Below are positions 1-8,546 of a stretch of 64,000 nucleotides of DNA, piece by piece. Both the position numbers and the translations under genes were made by a program. The stretch's first letter is position 1; each line of letters begins with the position of its first letter. Below the pieces are notes generated by a model. That model ran no database searches. It saw only the letters and a program-made list of their open reading frames with translations, and was not told the DNA's origin. This stretch comes from Streptomyces sp. NBC_01260 (GTDB lineage Bacteria > Actinomycetota > Actinomycetes > Streptomycetales > Streptomycetaceae): the NCBI RefSeq assembly GCF_036226405.1, contig NZ_CP108464.1, forward strand, positions 2,542,001-2,606,000. Reading direction: 5' to 3'.

Positions 1-991
1 CGCCGAAGGCGAGGCCGGTGGCGAGGGGCGAGTAACCGAGGACTTCCTGGAGGTAGAGGGTCAGCAGGAAGACCAGGGAGGTCTCGGTGACGAAGGCGAT
101 CAAGCCGGTGACGTTGCCCCAGATGACGCTGCGGCGCTTGAGGATGTGTACGGGGACGAGCGGCGCGGCGGCCCTCTTCTCGACGGACCAGAAGCCGATG
201 AGCAGCGCGGCACCGGCGAGCAGCGCGGCCAGGGTGGCGGGCGCGGTCCAGCCGGTCGCGCCGGCCTGCGTGAGTCCGTGGACCAGGAGCAGCAGTCCGC
301 CGGTGACGGTCGCGGCTCCGGGCACGTCGAGGCGGGGCCGTGCGGCCGGGCGCGAGTCGGTGATGACGGACGGGGCCAGGGCGACGACGAGTGCGGCGAC
401 GGGCACGTTGACGAAGAAGGCCCAGCGCCAGGAGAGCAGATCGGTGAGCAGTCCGCCGAGGATCGCGCCCGCCGTGAACCCGGCGGACATCAGGGCCCCG
501 TTGAGGCCCAGGGCTCGTTCGCGCAGCGGGCCCTCCTTGAACGCCGTGGTCAGCAGGGCGAGTCCGGCCGGGGTGACGGCCGCGGTGGCGAGGCCCTGGA
601 GGACACGGGCGGTGAGCAGTACGCCGGGGGAGGTCGCCAGCCCGCCCAGGGCCGAGGAGAGGCCGAGGACGACCATCCCGCCCATGAAGACGCGCTTGCG
701 CCCGACGAGGTCGGCGACGCGGCCGAACAGGAGCGTGAACCCGGCGGCGGCCAGGGCGAACGCGGTGGCGATCCACTGCAGGTCCGGGAGGGCGAAGCCG
801 AGCCCCTCGCCGACGACCGGCAGGGCGACGTTCAGGATCGAGAAGTCCACCGCGATCATGAACTGGGCGCCGAGGAGGAGAGCGAGGACGAGCTTCTGCT
901 GGCCGGTCATACGTGGTGCGGCCACCGGCGGGGCCGCGGTGGCCGGGGCACTGCCGGTGGCGCGTGACGGGGTCTGGCTGGGTGCGGACAT
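1..991 (-). CDS. MFS drug-efflux transporter, DHA2 (EmrB/QacA) type, 3' end cut by window
   Basis: Proton-driven multidrug exporter of the inner membrane. About 330 N-terminal residues are visible, with roughly nine hydrophobic segments. After a 25-residue Ala/Pro-rich cytoplasmic leader comes a first helix ending in the motif DFSILNVALP, typical of the 14-helix DHA2 family. The loop 2-3 motif GRVADLVGRKRVFMGG is the MFS motif A. The C-terminal third lies beyond base 1. The ATG at 991 is preceded by a short intergenic region shared with a divergent TetR gene, and a perfect inverted repeat lies between them, so drug-inducible derepression is the likely control. The substrate cannot be told from sequence. 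Family assignment is secure; function as an efflux pump is inferred. Confidence 0.9.
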   Translation of the reverse strand, partial: MSAPSQTPSRATGSAPATAAPPVAAPRMTGQQKLVLALLLGAQFMIAVDFSILNVALPVVGEGLGFALPDLQWIATAFALAAAGFTLLFGRVADLVGRKRVFMGGMVVLGLSSALGGLATSPGVLLTARVLQGLATAAVTPAGLALLTTAFKEGPLRERALGLNGALMSAGFTAGAILGGLLTDLLSWRWAFFVNVPVAALVVALAPSVITDSRPAARPRLDVPGAATVTGGLLLLVHGLTQAGATGWTAPATLAALLAGAALLIGFWSVEKRAAAPLVPVHILKRRSVIWGNVTGLIAFVTETSLVFLLTLYLQEVLGYSPLATGLAFG

Positions 992-1016
992 GGTTGCCCT
1001 TCCTCGGGCGGAAGTT

Positions 1017-1040
1017 TTAACGGTTCTGTAGTTCCGTTAA
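1017..1040. promoter_or_regulatory. Probable TetR operator between MFS pump and its regulator
   Basis: A perfect inverted repeat, TTAACGG (1017-1023) and CCGTTAA (1034-1040), is separated by 10 bases. It sits 26 bases upstream of the MFS start and 52 bases upstream of the tetR start. Its size and place are those of a TetR-family operator that represses both divergent genes. The AT-rich arms stand out in this very GC-rich DNA. Confidence 0.7.
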
Positions 1041-1092
1041 GATGAGGCGACCGTAGCAGAGGAGAGCGCAGTAATGGAACTGGAGACCCGTT

Positions 1093-1704
1093 ATGACATC
1101 TGAGGGTGTGGAACCCGGCACGGTCCGGCCCGGCGGGCGCACCGCCCGGGTGCGGGAGTCCGTCCTGCGCGCGGCGGGTGACGCGCTGGCCGAGCACGGC
1201 TTCGACCGCCTCGATCTCGCCGATGTCGCGCGCCGCGCGGAGGTCGGCAAGACGACCGTCTACCGCCGCTGGTCCAGCCCCACCGGGCTGATCGCGGATC
1301 TGCTCGACGACATGGCCGAGCAGTCCTCCCCGCGCACGGCGACCGGCTCGCTGGCCGAGGACCTCAGGGCCAACGCCCGGCTCGTGCTCAAGACCCTCAC
1401 CGACCCGCGCCAGGGCGCCCTGTTCCGCTCCGTGATCGCGGCGGCGACCTGCGACGAGCGCACGGCTCGGGCCCTGCACCGCTTCTACGCGATCCGGCTC
1501 AAGGAGTGGTCCGGCTGTGTCACCGAGGCCGTCGAGCGCGGGGAGCTCCCCGCGGGCACGGATCCGGACGAGGTGATCCGTGCCGTGTCGGCGCCGCTCT
1601 ACTACCGCCTGCTGGCCAGCGGCGACCCGCTCGACGCGGCGGCCGCCGACCGCGCGGCCGACGCCGCCGCGGCGGCCGCGAGGGCGGGTACGTACGTGAG
1701 CTGA
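1093..1704 (+). CDS. TetR/AcrR-family transcriptional repressor
   Basis: A 203-residue one-component repressor. The N-terminal helix-turn-helix (about residues 20-62) has the family pattern: DVARRAEVGKTTVYRRW is the recognition helix region. The C-terminal domain resembles the TetR_C_16-like ligand-binding helices (hydrophobic, Ala-rich, ends in an Ala run). The ATG at 1093 has GGAGA six bases upstream. It is divergent from the MFS pump and probably controls both genes through the inverted repeat at 1017-1040. Its stop codon lies two bases from that of the convergent nucleotidyltransferase gene. The ligand is unknown. Confidence 0.92.
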   Translation: MTSEGVEPGTVRPGGRTARVRESVLRAAGDALAEHGFDRLDLADVARRAEVGKTTVYRRWSSPTGLIADLLDDMAEQSSPRTATGSLAEDLRANARLVLKTLTDPRQGALFRSVIAAATCDERTARALHRFYAIRLKEWSGCVTEAVERGELPAGTDPDEVIRAVSAPLYYRLLASGDPLDAAAADRAADAAAAAARAGTYVS

Positions 1705-1706
1705 GC

Positions 1707-2321
1707 TCAGCCCGCCCGCAGCCGGGCCGCCCAGGGGTGGTCCGCGCCCTCGGCCAGAGTGATCGTCTCGGTCAGCCAGGCGCGCTGGTCGTCACCAAGG
1801 ACCGGCAGCGCGGCCTCGAAGTCCTGCTCGTCCTTGGGGCGCCGGGACCGGGACTTGTACAGCAGCTGCACCTGCGGCACGACATGGGGGACGCCGTCCT
1901 GGGAGACCGCGCCCAGCCGGTCCAGCGGGAGCCTGATCCTGGGGTCGCGCCGGAACACCCAGTCATCACCCGCCATGTCGTCGAGCATGAACTGGACGCG
2001 CCACGGCTCGTCCGGGCCCGGCCGGCACCAGATGTCGTGGACGTGTGCCGGCAGGACCTCTCCAGGGTTCCAGGGCCGCAGGGTGCCGGGCGGATCGGCG
2101 GCCCACCACTCCCAGCCCGGCAGCATCTGCTGGACGGCGAGCTGGTCGCGGCGCAGCAGGAGTACGTCGATGTCACCATGCTCGCGGTAGGCGCGGCCGA
2201 CGGCCAGTTCGACCGCGTACCCGCCCGCGATCCACCACGGGCTGCGCAGCGGGGTGAGCAGGTGGACGGTTTCGGCGAGGGGCAGCGGGTCCCAGGGACC
2301 CCAGGGGGTTTCCGTACGCAT
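1707..2321 (-). CDS. Nucleotidyltransferase-fold protein (aminoglycoside adenylyltransferase-like)
   Basis: A 204-residue protein. WWIAGGYAVELAVGR (about residues 28-42) followed by HGDIDVLLLRRDQ is the nucleotidyltransferase GG...D-x-D signature. The overall pattern, including PRIRLPLDRLG and VQLLYKSRSRRPKDEQDF, fits the aminoglycoside-2''-adenylyltransferase-like family (Pfam Aminoglyc_resit as I remember it). Many chromosomal members have no proven resistance role, so the substrate should be left open. It stands alone, convergent with tetR. Its upstream region is a G/T-rich repeat tract (2342-2404). Confidence 0.75.
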   Translation of the reverse strand: MRTETPWGPWDPLPLAETVHLLTPLRSPWWIAGGYAVELAVGRAYREHGDIDVLLLRRDQLAVQQMLPGWEWWAADPPGTLRPWNPGEVLPAHVHDIWCRPGPDEPWRVQFMLDDMAGDDWVFRRDPRIRLPLDRLGAVSQDGVPHVVPQVQLLYKSRSRRPKDEQDFEAALPVLGDDQRAWLTETITLAEGADHPWAARLRAG

Positions 2322-2341
2322 CGGGTTCCGGTCGGCTCGTC

Positions 2342-2404
2342 GGGGCGGGGCGGGGCGTGTCGGGTTGGGGCGTGTCGGGTTGCGATGGGTTGGGTTGGAT
2401 TGGG
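2342..2404 (+). repeat. G-run repeat tract, potential G-quadruplex cluster
   Basis: Consecutive G-runs separated by short loops: three GGGG runs one base apart at 2342-2355, then two copies of a GGGGCGTGTCGGGTT unit, then GGGTT-like repeats. The 2377-2404 part alone satisfies four GGG runs with loops of 7, 2 and 7 bases. It lies directly upstream of the nucleotidyltransferase start, with the G-rich strand acting as template for that gene. Confidence 0.6.
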
Positions 2405-2474
2405 TTCCAGTCGGGGCAGGTCGGGCCGGTGGGGCGACGGCACGCCAGGATGCCCGCCGGGGGTGGTCCGTCCG

Positions 2475-3410
2475 TCAGCCCGGGGGGAGGAGGTGCCGGT
2501 AGCTGTCCGGGTGCTCCCTGAGGTAGGTGGCCAGGTCCTTGGCCGGCCGGCCGGTGAGCCGGGGTACGGCGTCCGAGACGGCGGCCATCTCCCCCGCCGC
2601 GATGGCCTCGTACGACGTCACCCAGCCGGCCACCTCCCAGTCCTGCGCGCCGTACCGGGACCGTGAGGCGTAGGCCTCCTCCCGCGTCTGGGGCACATAG
2701 GTGATGGTCCGTCCGGCGGCCCGGCTCAGCTCCTCGGCCGCTTCGGCGAGGGTGAACGCCTCGGGGCCGGTCAGGTCGTACGTCACCCCGTCGTGCGCGG
2801 CGTCGCCGTCGGGGCCGCCGGCGGGCAGCAGGACCGCGGTCGCGGCGTCGGCGATGTCCTCGTGGGCCACCGCCGCCACCCGGCCGTCCCCGGCCGGGCC
2901 GCGCAGCACGCCGTCGGTGCCGGTCATCGCCGGGAGGCCGGCGAGGTACCAGCTGTCGCGCAGGAAGGTGTGGCGGACGCCGGAGACGCGGATGTGCGCC
3001 TCGGTCTCCCAGTGGTCCCGGGCGAAGGTGAACGTCGCGTCCGGCGCCGCGCCGAGGAAGGAGACGTACACGATCCGTTCGACGCCCGCGGCCGTCGCCG
3101 CGTCCACGGCGCTCACGTGCTCGCGCACCCGGTCCGGGCTCTCGTGCGCCGAGACGAGGAACAGGGTGTGCGCCCCGGCCAGCGCGCGGCGCATCGCCTC
3201 CCCGTCGCCGTAGGGCGCGGCCGGTGCGGTGTCGGCGCCGGGCAGTTCGGGCAGCCGGGCCGGGTCGCGGCCCAGCAGCCGGACGGGAACACCGGCCCGG
3301 GTCAGCCGCTTCGCGACCCGGCCGCCGAGCGCGCCGCTCGCGCCGGTGACCGCGGTGAGGGGGCCGCTCGTGAGGTCTTCGGAACCGTGCGTGTCGTCCG
3401 AGGGGGTCAT
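2475..3410 (-). CDS. NmrA-like NAD(P)-binding oxidoreductase (SDR-a family)
   Basis: A 311-residue atypical short-chain dehydrogenase. The Rossmann motif TGASGALGGRVAKRL lies near the N-terminus (about residues 20-35), followed by VRLLGRDPARLPELPG, an Arg-containing loop that usually favours NADPH. The later motif VYVSFLGAAPDATF matches the NmrA/QorB-type subgroup (NAD(P)H:quinone reductase 2-like). It is 25-30 residues longer than QorB because of its N-terminus. The ATG at 3410 overlaps the stop of the upstream DUF952 gene by ATGA, so the two are translationally coupled. The substrate is unknown. Confidence 0.85.
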   Translation of the reverse strand: MTPSDDTHGSEDLTSGPLTAVTGASGALGGRVAKRLTRAGVPVRLLGRDPARLPELPGADTAPAAPYGDGEAMRRALAGAHTLFLVSAHESPDRVREHVSAVDAATAAGVERIVYVSFLGAAPDATFTFARDHWETEAHIRVSGVRHTFLRDSWYLAGLPAMTGTDGVLRGPAGDGRVAAVAHEDIADAATAVLLPAGGPDGDAAHDGVTYDLTGPEAFTLAEAAEELSRAAGRTITYVPQTREEAYASRSRYGAQDWEVAGWVTSYEAIAAGEMAAVSDAVPRLTGRPAKDLATYLREHPDSYRHLLPPG

Positions 3411-3763
3411 ACGGGGTCGCCTTTCTTGTGCTGCCAGGGGCGCACCTCCACGACAGCGTCGACCGGAACCGGTCCGTAGATGTGCGGGAATTCCTCGCCG
3501 CCGGGTGTGACCGACTCGTACCGCACGGGCGCGGGGAGCCGCTCGGTGTCGATGACGAGCACCACCAGGTCCTGGTCGCCGGCTCCGGCCCGGCTCCCGG
3601 CGCCGTACAGCATCTCGGCCACACCGGGGAGCTGGTGCGGCAGCGAGCAGTGGATGAAGCCCTCTTCGTGCAGGGTGCGGCCGCGGGTGGACATCTCGTA
3701 TGTCCCGATCCCGCGGGCCGCCTCCCACAGCGGGCCTTCGGTGAGGTGCAGCAGTTCGGCCAT
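3407..3763 (-). CDS. DUF952 family protein
   Basis: A 118-residue cytosolic protein. It begins LLHLTEGPLWEAARGIGTY and contains EEGFIHCSLPHQLPGVAEML, the strongly conserved GFIHCS signature of the DUF952 family. The fold is thought to resemble ADP-ribosyl or glutathione-related small enzymes, but no function is established. It is first in a two-gene operon with the NmrA-like reductase, sharing ATGA at 3407-3410. That coupling suggests a common metabolite, but I cannot say which. Confidence 0.88.
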   Translation of the reverse strand: MAELLHLTEGPLWEAARGIGTYEMSTRGRTLHEEGFIHCSLPHQLPGVAEMLYGAGSRAGAGDQDLVVLVIDTERLPAPVRYESVTPGGEEFPHIYGPVPVDAVVEVRPWQHKKGDPV

Positions 3764-3772
3764 GGGCCAAAA

Positions 3773-5158
3773 CTAGCCGCGCCGACGCGTCCTCCGTGCC
3801 ATCAGCGCGGCCGCCGATCCCGCGACCAGCAGCGCCGCCGCGATCCCGCCGATCACCCATTCACCGCCATGCGAACCCGTGTTCGGGAGTTCTCCTCCCG
3901 GGTGGGGCCGGTGCGGCCAGGAGTGGGTCGGGGTGGGCTCGGGACCGGGGGTCGTCTCCGACGGGGACGGTCCGGGCGTCTCCGACGGGGACGGTCCGGG
4001 CGTGTCCGTCGGGGTCGGACCCGGCGTGTCCGTCGGGCTGGGGGTGGGGGTGGGCGTCGGGGTGGGCGTCGGGGTGGGTGTCGGCGACGGCTCCTCGCCG
4101 CAGTCCGGCGGATCGCCGTTGAAGGGATAGGCGTGCATTTCCTGGCCGCCCGATTCGCCCTCCGACGTGTGGGTCAGCGAACCAGCGCTGTAGAAGCGGC
4201 CGTTGGTGCCGCTCATCATCAGGGTCGCCACACTGGACTGCTGCCCGATCAGCACACTGCCCTGGAACTGACCGGTGCCCTTCAGCCCGATCGTGGTGGC
4301 GTCCGGGAAGTTCCACATCAGACGCTCACGGAGTCCGGACTGCGGCAACACACCCATGTACGTGCTGATGTTGCGGGTGCTTCCGTAGACGTTGACCAGC
4401 ACGGTCGCGTCGTCGGGAACGCCGTTGAAGACGATGCCCTCCTGGCCGCCCGAACCCGTGGTCAGATCGGCGTCCAGCGCGAAGACCTGGACAGCGGAGC
4501 TGCCGTCGCCGGTGAAGACGGTCTCGGAGCCGTTGTTCTGCGTCGTTCCGGTCGTCGGGCGCCGGTGGTCCTTGTTGTCGTCGTACGCGTAGCAGTGGCT
4601 GGCCGCCGTCAGCTGGTCGCGCAGCGCGGTGTACGGAGCGGCGGCGTCGGCGTCGTGGACCGCGGTCGGGATCACCGTCCCGGTGAGGCCCTGGGCGTAT
4701 CGCACCACACCGTGTTTGAGCCCCTCCTCGGCGAGCAGCCGCTCATCGGTGGCGACGCTCAGATCGCCGCCCACCGTCAGGAAGTCGGAGTCGTTGGGCG
4801 GTGGCACCCGCGACCCCACCCCTGCGACGCCGACGTTGTAGATCTGCGAGGCACCGGCCCGTTTGCTCATGTCGAAGCGGCCGAGGGTGACGATCTTCCC
4901 CTCGGCCTCCGCGGCGGCCTCCCTGACCAGGTAGTCACCACCGACGTAGATGTTGATGTTGCTGTCGTGGCCGACCACGGGTCCGTTGTTCGGATCGTTC
5001 CAGGTGGCGGGGCAGTCATCCCCCAGGCACGGTCCGAGACCGCCGGGCAGCGGCTCGGCGGCCGCGGTGGGTGCGATGGCCCCCACCATGGCCGCCGCTG
5101 CCGCCACCGTCACCGCCACGCGGTGGGCGTTACCGCTCCTGCGCGCTTTTGTTCCCAT
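3773..5158 (-). CDS. LPXTG-anchored surface protein, choice-of-anchor A domain
   Basis: A 461-residue exported wall protein. Layout: signal peptide (positive n-region then [21 protein letters not shown]); choice-of-anchor A domain (about 45-330; [21 protein letters not shown] at its start and [20 protein letters not shown] near its end); a Pro-Thr/Pro-Ser spacer of (PT)n and TDTPGP / SETPGP repeats; sortase signal LPNTG; hydrophobic segment; and RRTRRRG tail. The ATG at 5158 is preferred over an in-frame TTG at 5167. No sortase gene is in the window. Such proteins occur in spore-forming and aerial-growing actinomycetes; an adhesion or matrix role is inference only. Confidence 0.88.
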   Translation of the reverse strand: MGTKARRSGNAHRVAVTVAAAAAMVGAIAPTAAAEPLPGGLGPCLGDDCPATWNDPNNGPVVGHDSNINIYVGGDYLVREAAAEAEGKIVTLGRFDMSKRAGASQIYNVGVAGVGSRVPPPNDSDFLTVGGDLSVATDERLLAEEGLKHGVVRYAQGLTGTVIPTAVHDADAAAPYTALRDQLTAASHCYAYDDNKDHRRPTTGTTQNNGSETVFTGDGSSAVQVFALDADLTTGSGGQEGIVFNGVPDDATVLVNVYGSTRNISTYMGVLPQSGLRERLMWNFPDATTIGLKGTGQFQGSVLIGQQSSVATLMMSGTNGRFYSAGSLTHTSEGESGGQEMHAYPFNGDPPDCGEEPSPTPTPTPTPTPTPTPSPTDTPGPTPTDTPGPSPSETPGPSPSETTPGPEPTPTHSWPHRPHPGGELPNTGSHGGEWVIGGIAAALLVAGSAAALMARRTRRRG

Positions 5159-5336
5159 ACAGCGCAATATGCAGCTTTACTGAGTGCTCATCAGCTGTGC
5201 CACGCCGGGCGGGCAGCCCCCTTCCGCCGACCGGTCGGCCGGGTCAGCCCTGGACGGCGGCTCGGGCCGGTGCTCGGGTGGGTACTCGGATGGCGGCTCG
5301 GTTAGATGCCCGGACGGGTGCTGGACGGTGCTCCCG

Positions 5337-6350
5337 TCAGCCCGCCAGCAGCTTCGCCTCGGTCTGCGGATCGAGGCCGACCGCGGGCCGGTCGGGCCGC
5401 TGCGGTGCGCTGCCGCCCAGTTCACACAGCCACGTCCAGGTGTCGGCGACCGTCTCCCGGACCGGCCGGCAGTGCAGCCCCGTGGCGTACGCCCTGCTGA
5501 CATCGCCCTGGTGCACGCTGTCGTACAGCTCCCCCGGCGGCAGCCAGACCGGCAGATCGGTCCAGGGCTCCACGCCCGCCGCGAGAATCGCCCCGGTGTC
5601 GGTCCAGCGCAGCTCCGCATCGGAGCCGGTGGCACGCACGCAGGCGTCGAGCAGCTCCCCCATCGTGGCGTGCCCTGGGCGGCTGACCAGGTTGTACGGT
5701 CCGTGCAGTCCGCTCTCGGCGGCGTCCAGCAGCCATCCGGCGAGGTCACGGGCATCGATGTACTGAAGGGGCAGATCAGGGGTCCCGGGGGCCAGCACGG
5801 CTCCGCCGCGGGCAATCCGCGTCAGCCACCACGGCAGGCGGCCGATGTTCTCCCAGGGACCGATGATCAGTCCCGCGCGGACGAGCAGCGCCCGGTCGCC
5901 GAAGGCGTCCAGCGCGGCCAGTTCACCACCCCGTTTGGCCAGGGCGTACGAGACGTCCCCACCGTCGTCCGGTGAGGCACCGTCCACCAGCGGACCGTCC
6001 TCGGGCAGGCCGGCCGGAGTCGGGTACTCGTACACGGAGCGGCTGGAGACGTACGCGTACCGCCGGGCACGGCTCGACAGCAGCCGGGCCGCGTCCCGTA
6101 CGGCCGAGGGGGCGCCACTCCAGGTGTCGACGACCAGATCCCAGGTGTACGTGCCGCCCCCCGGCCCCCCGGCGGCTTCGAGGGCGGCCAGAGAGCCCTC
6201 GGCGGAGCGGTCGCCGAACAGTTCGGCCGCGCCGGGCGGCGGCGCGTGGTGGCCGCGGTGGAACACCGTGACCTCCCAGCCGCGCGCGAGGGCGTCCTCG
6301 GTGACGGCCCGGCCGACGAATTCAGTACCACCCAGCATCAGAAGCCTCAT
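5337..6350 (-). CDS. NAD-dependent epimerase/dehydratase-like reductase
   Basis: A 337-residue extended SDR-type protein. MRLLMLGGTEFVGRAVTEDA gives the N-terminal nucleotide-binding motif GGTxFVGR, seen in chloroplast RNA-binding-like and UDP-sugar epimerase relatives. The YALAKRGGELA segment (about 160) is the YxxxK catalytic site. The start at 6350 is chosen because it puts the Rossmann strand at the N-terminus as in the family; the frame stays open further upstream. It follows the LysR gene by 141 bases on the same strand. Substrate unknown. Confidence 0.85.
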   Translation of the reverse strand: MRLLMLGGTEFVGRAVTEDALARGWEVTVFHRGHHAPPPGAAELFGDRSAEGSLAALEAAGGPGGGTYTWDLVVDTWSGAPSAVRDAARLLSSRARRYAYVSSRSVYEYPTPAGLPEDGPLVDGASPDDGGDVSYALAKRGGELAALDAFGDRALLVRAGLIIGPWENIGRLPWWLTRIARGGAVLAPGTPDLPLQYIDARDLAGWLLDAAESGLHGPYNLVSRPGHATMGELLDACVRATGSDAELRWTDTGAILAAGVEPWTDLPVWLPPGELYDSVHQGDVSRAYATGLHCRPVRETVADTWTWLCELGGSAPQRPDRPAVGLDPQTEAKLLAG

Positions 6351-6440
6351 GACGCCGACTCTGCCTCCCCGCGCCCCGGACCGGAACCGGCCTCGCTCTG
6401 GGCTGAATCGGGCCCGGCCGGGTCCGTGCTCGGGCACCGC

Positions 6441-6491
6441 CCGGTCCGCCCAGGCCCTGCCCGGTCCGTCCAGGCCCTGCCCGGTCCGTCC
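6441..6491. repeat. 20-bp tandem repeat, 2.5 copies
   Basis: The unit CCGGTCCGTCCAGGCCCTGC starts at 6441 (one base different), 6461 and, truncated, 6481. It fills the space between the LysR stop and the epimerase start and probably arose by slippage. No function is evident. Confidence 0.8.
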
Positions 6492-7445
6492 TCAGGAGGA
6501 ACGGGCGAGCGGGCTCCGGTTGCGCAGCAGCCACTGGTGGTAGCCGTCGGCCTGCCGGGCCGCCTCCCGGTACGCGGCCTCCAACTCCCCGTACACCGCC
6601 GCCATGTCGGCGCCCGGCCGGGAGACCAGCAGCAGACGTACGGCGAGCGGGTCGTCGCGCAGCGGGCGGATCGCCATGTCGTCGCGCGGGCCTGAGGTCG
6701 GCTGGCAGGGGGCGACCGCCTCGCCGAGGACGACGAGGGAGGCGGCGGTGAGGTAGTCGCCGTGCAGCACGGTCGGCGCGACCCCGGCCGCGCCGAACAC
6801 CCGCCGCAGACCGTCCCATTCGCCGTCCACCGTGGGGTCGACCATCCACCGGTCGGCGGCCAGGTCGGCCAGGTCGACGACGGGCAGGGCGGCGGCCGGG
6901 TGGTCGCGGGCCATCGAGATGAACTGCGGTTCGCGGTCCAGGAGCACCCGCTGCACCAGACCGTCCGGCACGTACAGCGGGCAGCCCTCCACCTCGTGCA
7001 CGAAGGCGACGTCGAGCCGGCCCGCCTCGACCGCGCGCAGCAGCGCGTGGGCCGACACGTCGACCCGCAGCGAGATGTCCGTGCCGGGCAGCCGGATGCG
7101 CAGCCTGCGCAGCCAGTCGCCGACGACCCGGCTGGCGGTGCAGCCGATCCGCAGCCGGGGGCCGCCGGCGCGGGCCGCGTCCGCCTCCGCCTTCGCATCG
7201 GTGACCAGGGCGCGCATCCCGTCCACGAGCGGGCGGGCCCGGCTGAGGACGGCGTGGCCGAGCAGGGTGGGGCGGCAGCCGGTGCGTTCGCGGCTGAACA
7301 GCTCGGCGCCCAGGGAGTTCTCGATCCGGCGCAGTTGAGTGGTGAGCGAGGGCTGGCTCACGCCCAGTCTGCGGGCCGCCCGGTGCAGGCTGCCGGTGTC
7401 GGCGATGGCGCACAGCGCCCTGAGGTGCCTCACCTCAAGCTCCAT
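6492..7445 (-). CDS. snpR: LysR-family regulator of snapalysin
   Basis: A 317-residue LysR-type regulator. The winged helix-turn-helix is at residues 1-60 (MELEVRHLRALCAIADTGSL, then AARRLGVSQPSLTTQLRRIE), and the substrate-binding domain begins near GPRLRIGCT. It is divergent from the snapalysin gene. This is the arrangement known for snpR/mprR with snpA/mprA in S. lividans and S. coelicolor, where the LysR protein activates the protease gene. The start at 7445 is the family-like start; the frame extends upstream without coding character. Confidence 0.9.
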   Translation of the reverse strand: MELEVRHLRALCAIADTGSLHRAARRLGVSQPSLTTQLRRIENSLGAELFSRERTGCRPTLLGHAVLSRARPLVDGMRALVTDAKAEADAARAGGPRLRIGCTASRVVGDWLRRLRIRLPGTDISLRVDVSAHALLRAVEAGRLDVAFVHEVEGCPLYVPDGLVQRVLLDREPQFISMARDHPAAALPVVDLADLAADRWMVDPTVDGEWDGLRRVFGAAGVAPTVLHGDYLTAASLVVLGEAVAPCQPTSGPRDDMAIRPLRDDPLAVRLLLVSRPGADMAAVYGELEAAYREAARQADGYHQWLLRNRSPLARSS

Positions 7446-7510
7446 ACCGCCGAGCCTAGGGCGGCGGGACCGCGCCGCACCAGACGCCCCAACCCCATCA
7501 AAGGCCTGCA

Positions 7511-7529
7511 ATTCAGCGGTCGTTGGAAT
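7511..7529. promoter_or_regulatory. Candidate LysR binding dyad in snpR-snpA interval
   Basis: An inverted repeat ATTC (7511-7514), 11 bases, GAAT (7526-7529), lies between the divergent LysR and snapalysin genes. LysR regulators bind interrupted dyads near such promoters. It is short and could be chance. Confidence 0.35.
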
Positions 7530-7723
7530 GCCGGACACCGCTTGTGCGCTCTCGCGTCATCCCGTCCTCGCCCAGGAGTGGCAGCGGGGTGATAGGGCGG
7601 TGTTATCGCCGGTTGGCATCATCCGCCGTGGCTCCGCTTCGCCGACACTCTCTCCGTACCGCCCCCGTCCGAGTCCGATCATCGGACGGGTTCATCGGAC
7701 AGGTAACTGGTAGGAGACCCCCC

Positions 7724-8389
7724 ATGAGACACCCCAGGACCGTCATGTCGGCCGTGCTCGGCCTCGGCTTCGGCCTCGCCGCCGCGCTGGGAACCGCACC
7801 CGCGCTCGCCTCTGCCGCCCCGGCACCTGCCTCTTCCGCCCCCCACGTCGCGTACACCGCCCACTCCGGATCGCACGAGAGCGCCGCCGCCAACAAGGCG
7901 TTCTTCGAGGCGGTCGCGAAGTCGGTGGCCGAGAAGCGGGCCGCCCACCCGGGCGTCCAGTCGGTCACCATCGTCTACAGCACGGCCAACGCCCCCAGCT
8001 TCCGCACCCAGATAGCCAACAGCGCGCAGATCTGGAACAGCTCGGTCTCCAACGTCCGGCTGCAGGAGGGGTCCAACGCCGACTTCACCTACTACGAGGG
8101 CAACGACCCGAGCGGCTCGTACGCCAGCACCGACGGACACGGCAACGGCTACATCTTCCTCGACTACGCGCAGAACCAGCAGTACAACTCGACCCGCGTC
8201 ACGACCCACGAGACCGGGCACGTGCTCGGTCTGCCGGACCACTACTCGGGCCCGTGCAGCGAGCTGATGTCGGGCGGCGGCCCCGGCCCCTCCTGCACCA
8301 ACCCGTATCCGAACGCCAATGAGCGCAACCAGGTGAACTACCTGTGGCAGAACGGCTTCGCGGCCGCGCTCGCCCGCAGCGGTTCCTGA
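7724..8389 (+). CDS. snpA: Snapalysin, small secreted zinc metalloprotease (M7)
   Basis: A 221-residue preproprotease. The signal peptide (residues 1-32) is Ala-rich after a short basic start, ending near ALASA. A propeptide and a mature domain of about 130-140 residues follow. The M7 zinc site [12 protein letters not shown] is the HExxHxxGxxD pattern with Asp as third protein ligand, as in Streptomyces snapalysin. Two Cys pairs are visible (SGPCSEL, PSCTNP), able to form a disulfide. The AGGAG ribosome site at 7712 precedes the ATG at 7724. Secreted to degrade extracellular milk-type proteins; controlled by the divergent LysR gene. Confidence 0.95.
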   Translation: MRHPRTVMSAVLGLGFGLAAALGTAPALASAAPAPASSAPHVAYTAHSGSHESAAANKAFFEAVAKSVAEKRAAHPGVQSVTIVYSTANAPSFRTQIANSAQIWNSSVSNVRLQEGSNADFTYYEGNDPSGSYASTDGHGNGYIFLDYAQNQQYNSTRVTTHETGHVLGLPDHYSGPCSELMSGGGPGPSCTNPYPNANERNQVNYLWQNGFAAALARSGS

Positions 8390-8399
8390 CCCTGCCGAC

Positions 8400-8428
8400 A
8401 GGGCCACCTCGCAGGACGAGGTGGCCCT
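8400..8428 (+). terminator. Terminator hairpin after snapalysin gene
   Basis: A perfect 12-bp stem (8400-8411 with 8417-8428) and 5-base loop begin 11 bases after the snpA stop. There is no long T-tract, which is usual in Streptomyces. Confidence 0.8.
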
Positions 8429-8457
8429 TCGCGGGTTCGCGGCCCACCGCGGGGCGG

Positions 8458-8511
8458 GTGCGGCCCGTCCTTCGCGGGGGCGGGGTGCGGCCCGTCCTTC
8501 GCGGGGGCGGC
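8458..8511. repeat. 27-bp direct repeat, two copies
   Basis: Two adjacent near-identical copies of a 27-base unit containing GCGGCCCGTCCTTCGCGGGG start at 8458 and 8485. They lie between the snpA terminator and the GntR stop. No function seen. Confidence 0.8.
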
Positions 8512-8546
8512 GCCGTTTCGGCGGTGTTCGCGACCGTCAGCCCTTG

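Noticed and set aside
3428..5305. A 625-codon open frame on the plus strand
   Set aside because: It is antisense to the DUF952 and LPXTG genes, whose products have recognisable families. Long antisense frames are normal at this GC content, and its translation is low-complexity Arg/Gly/Val.
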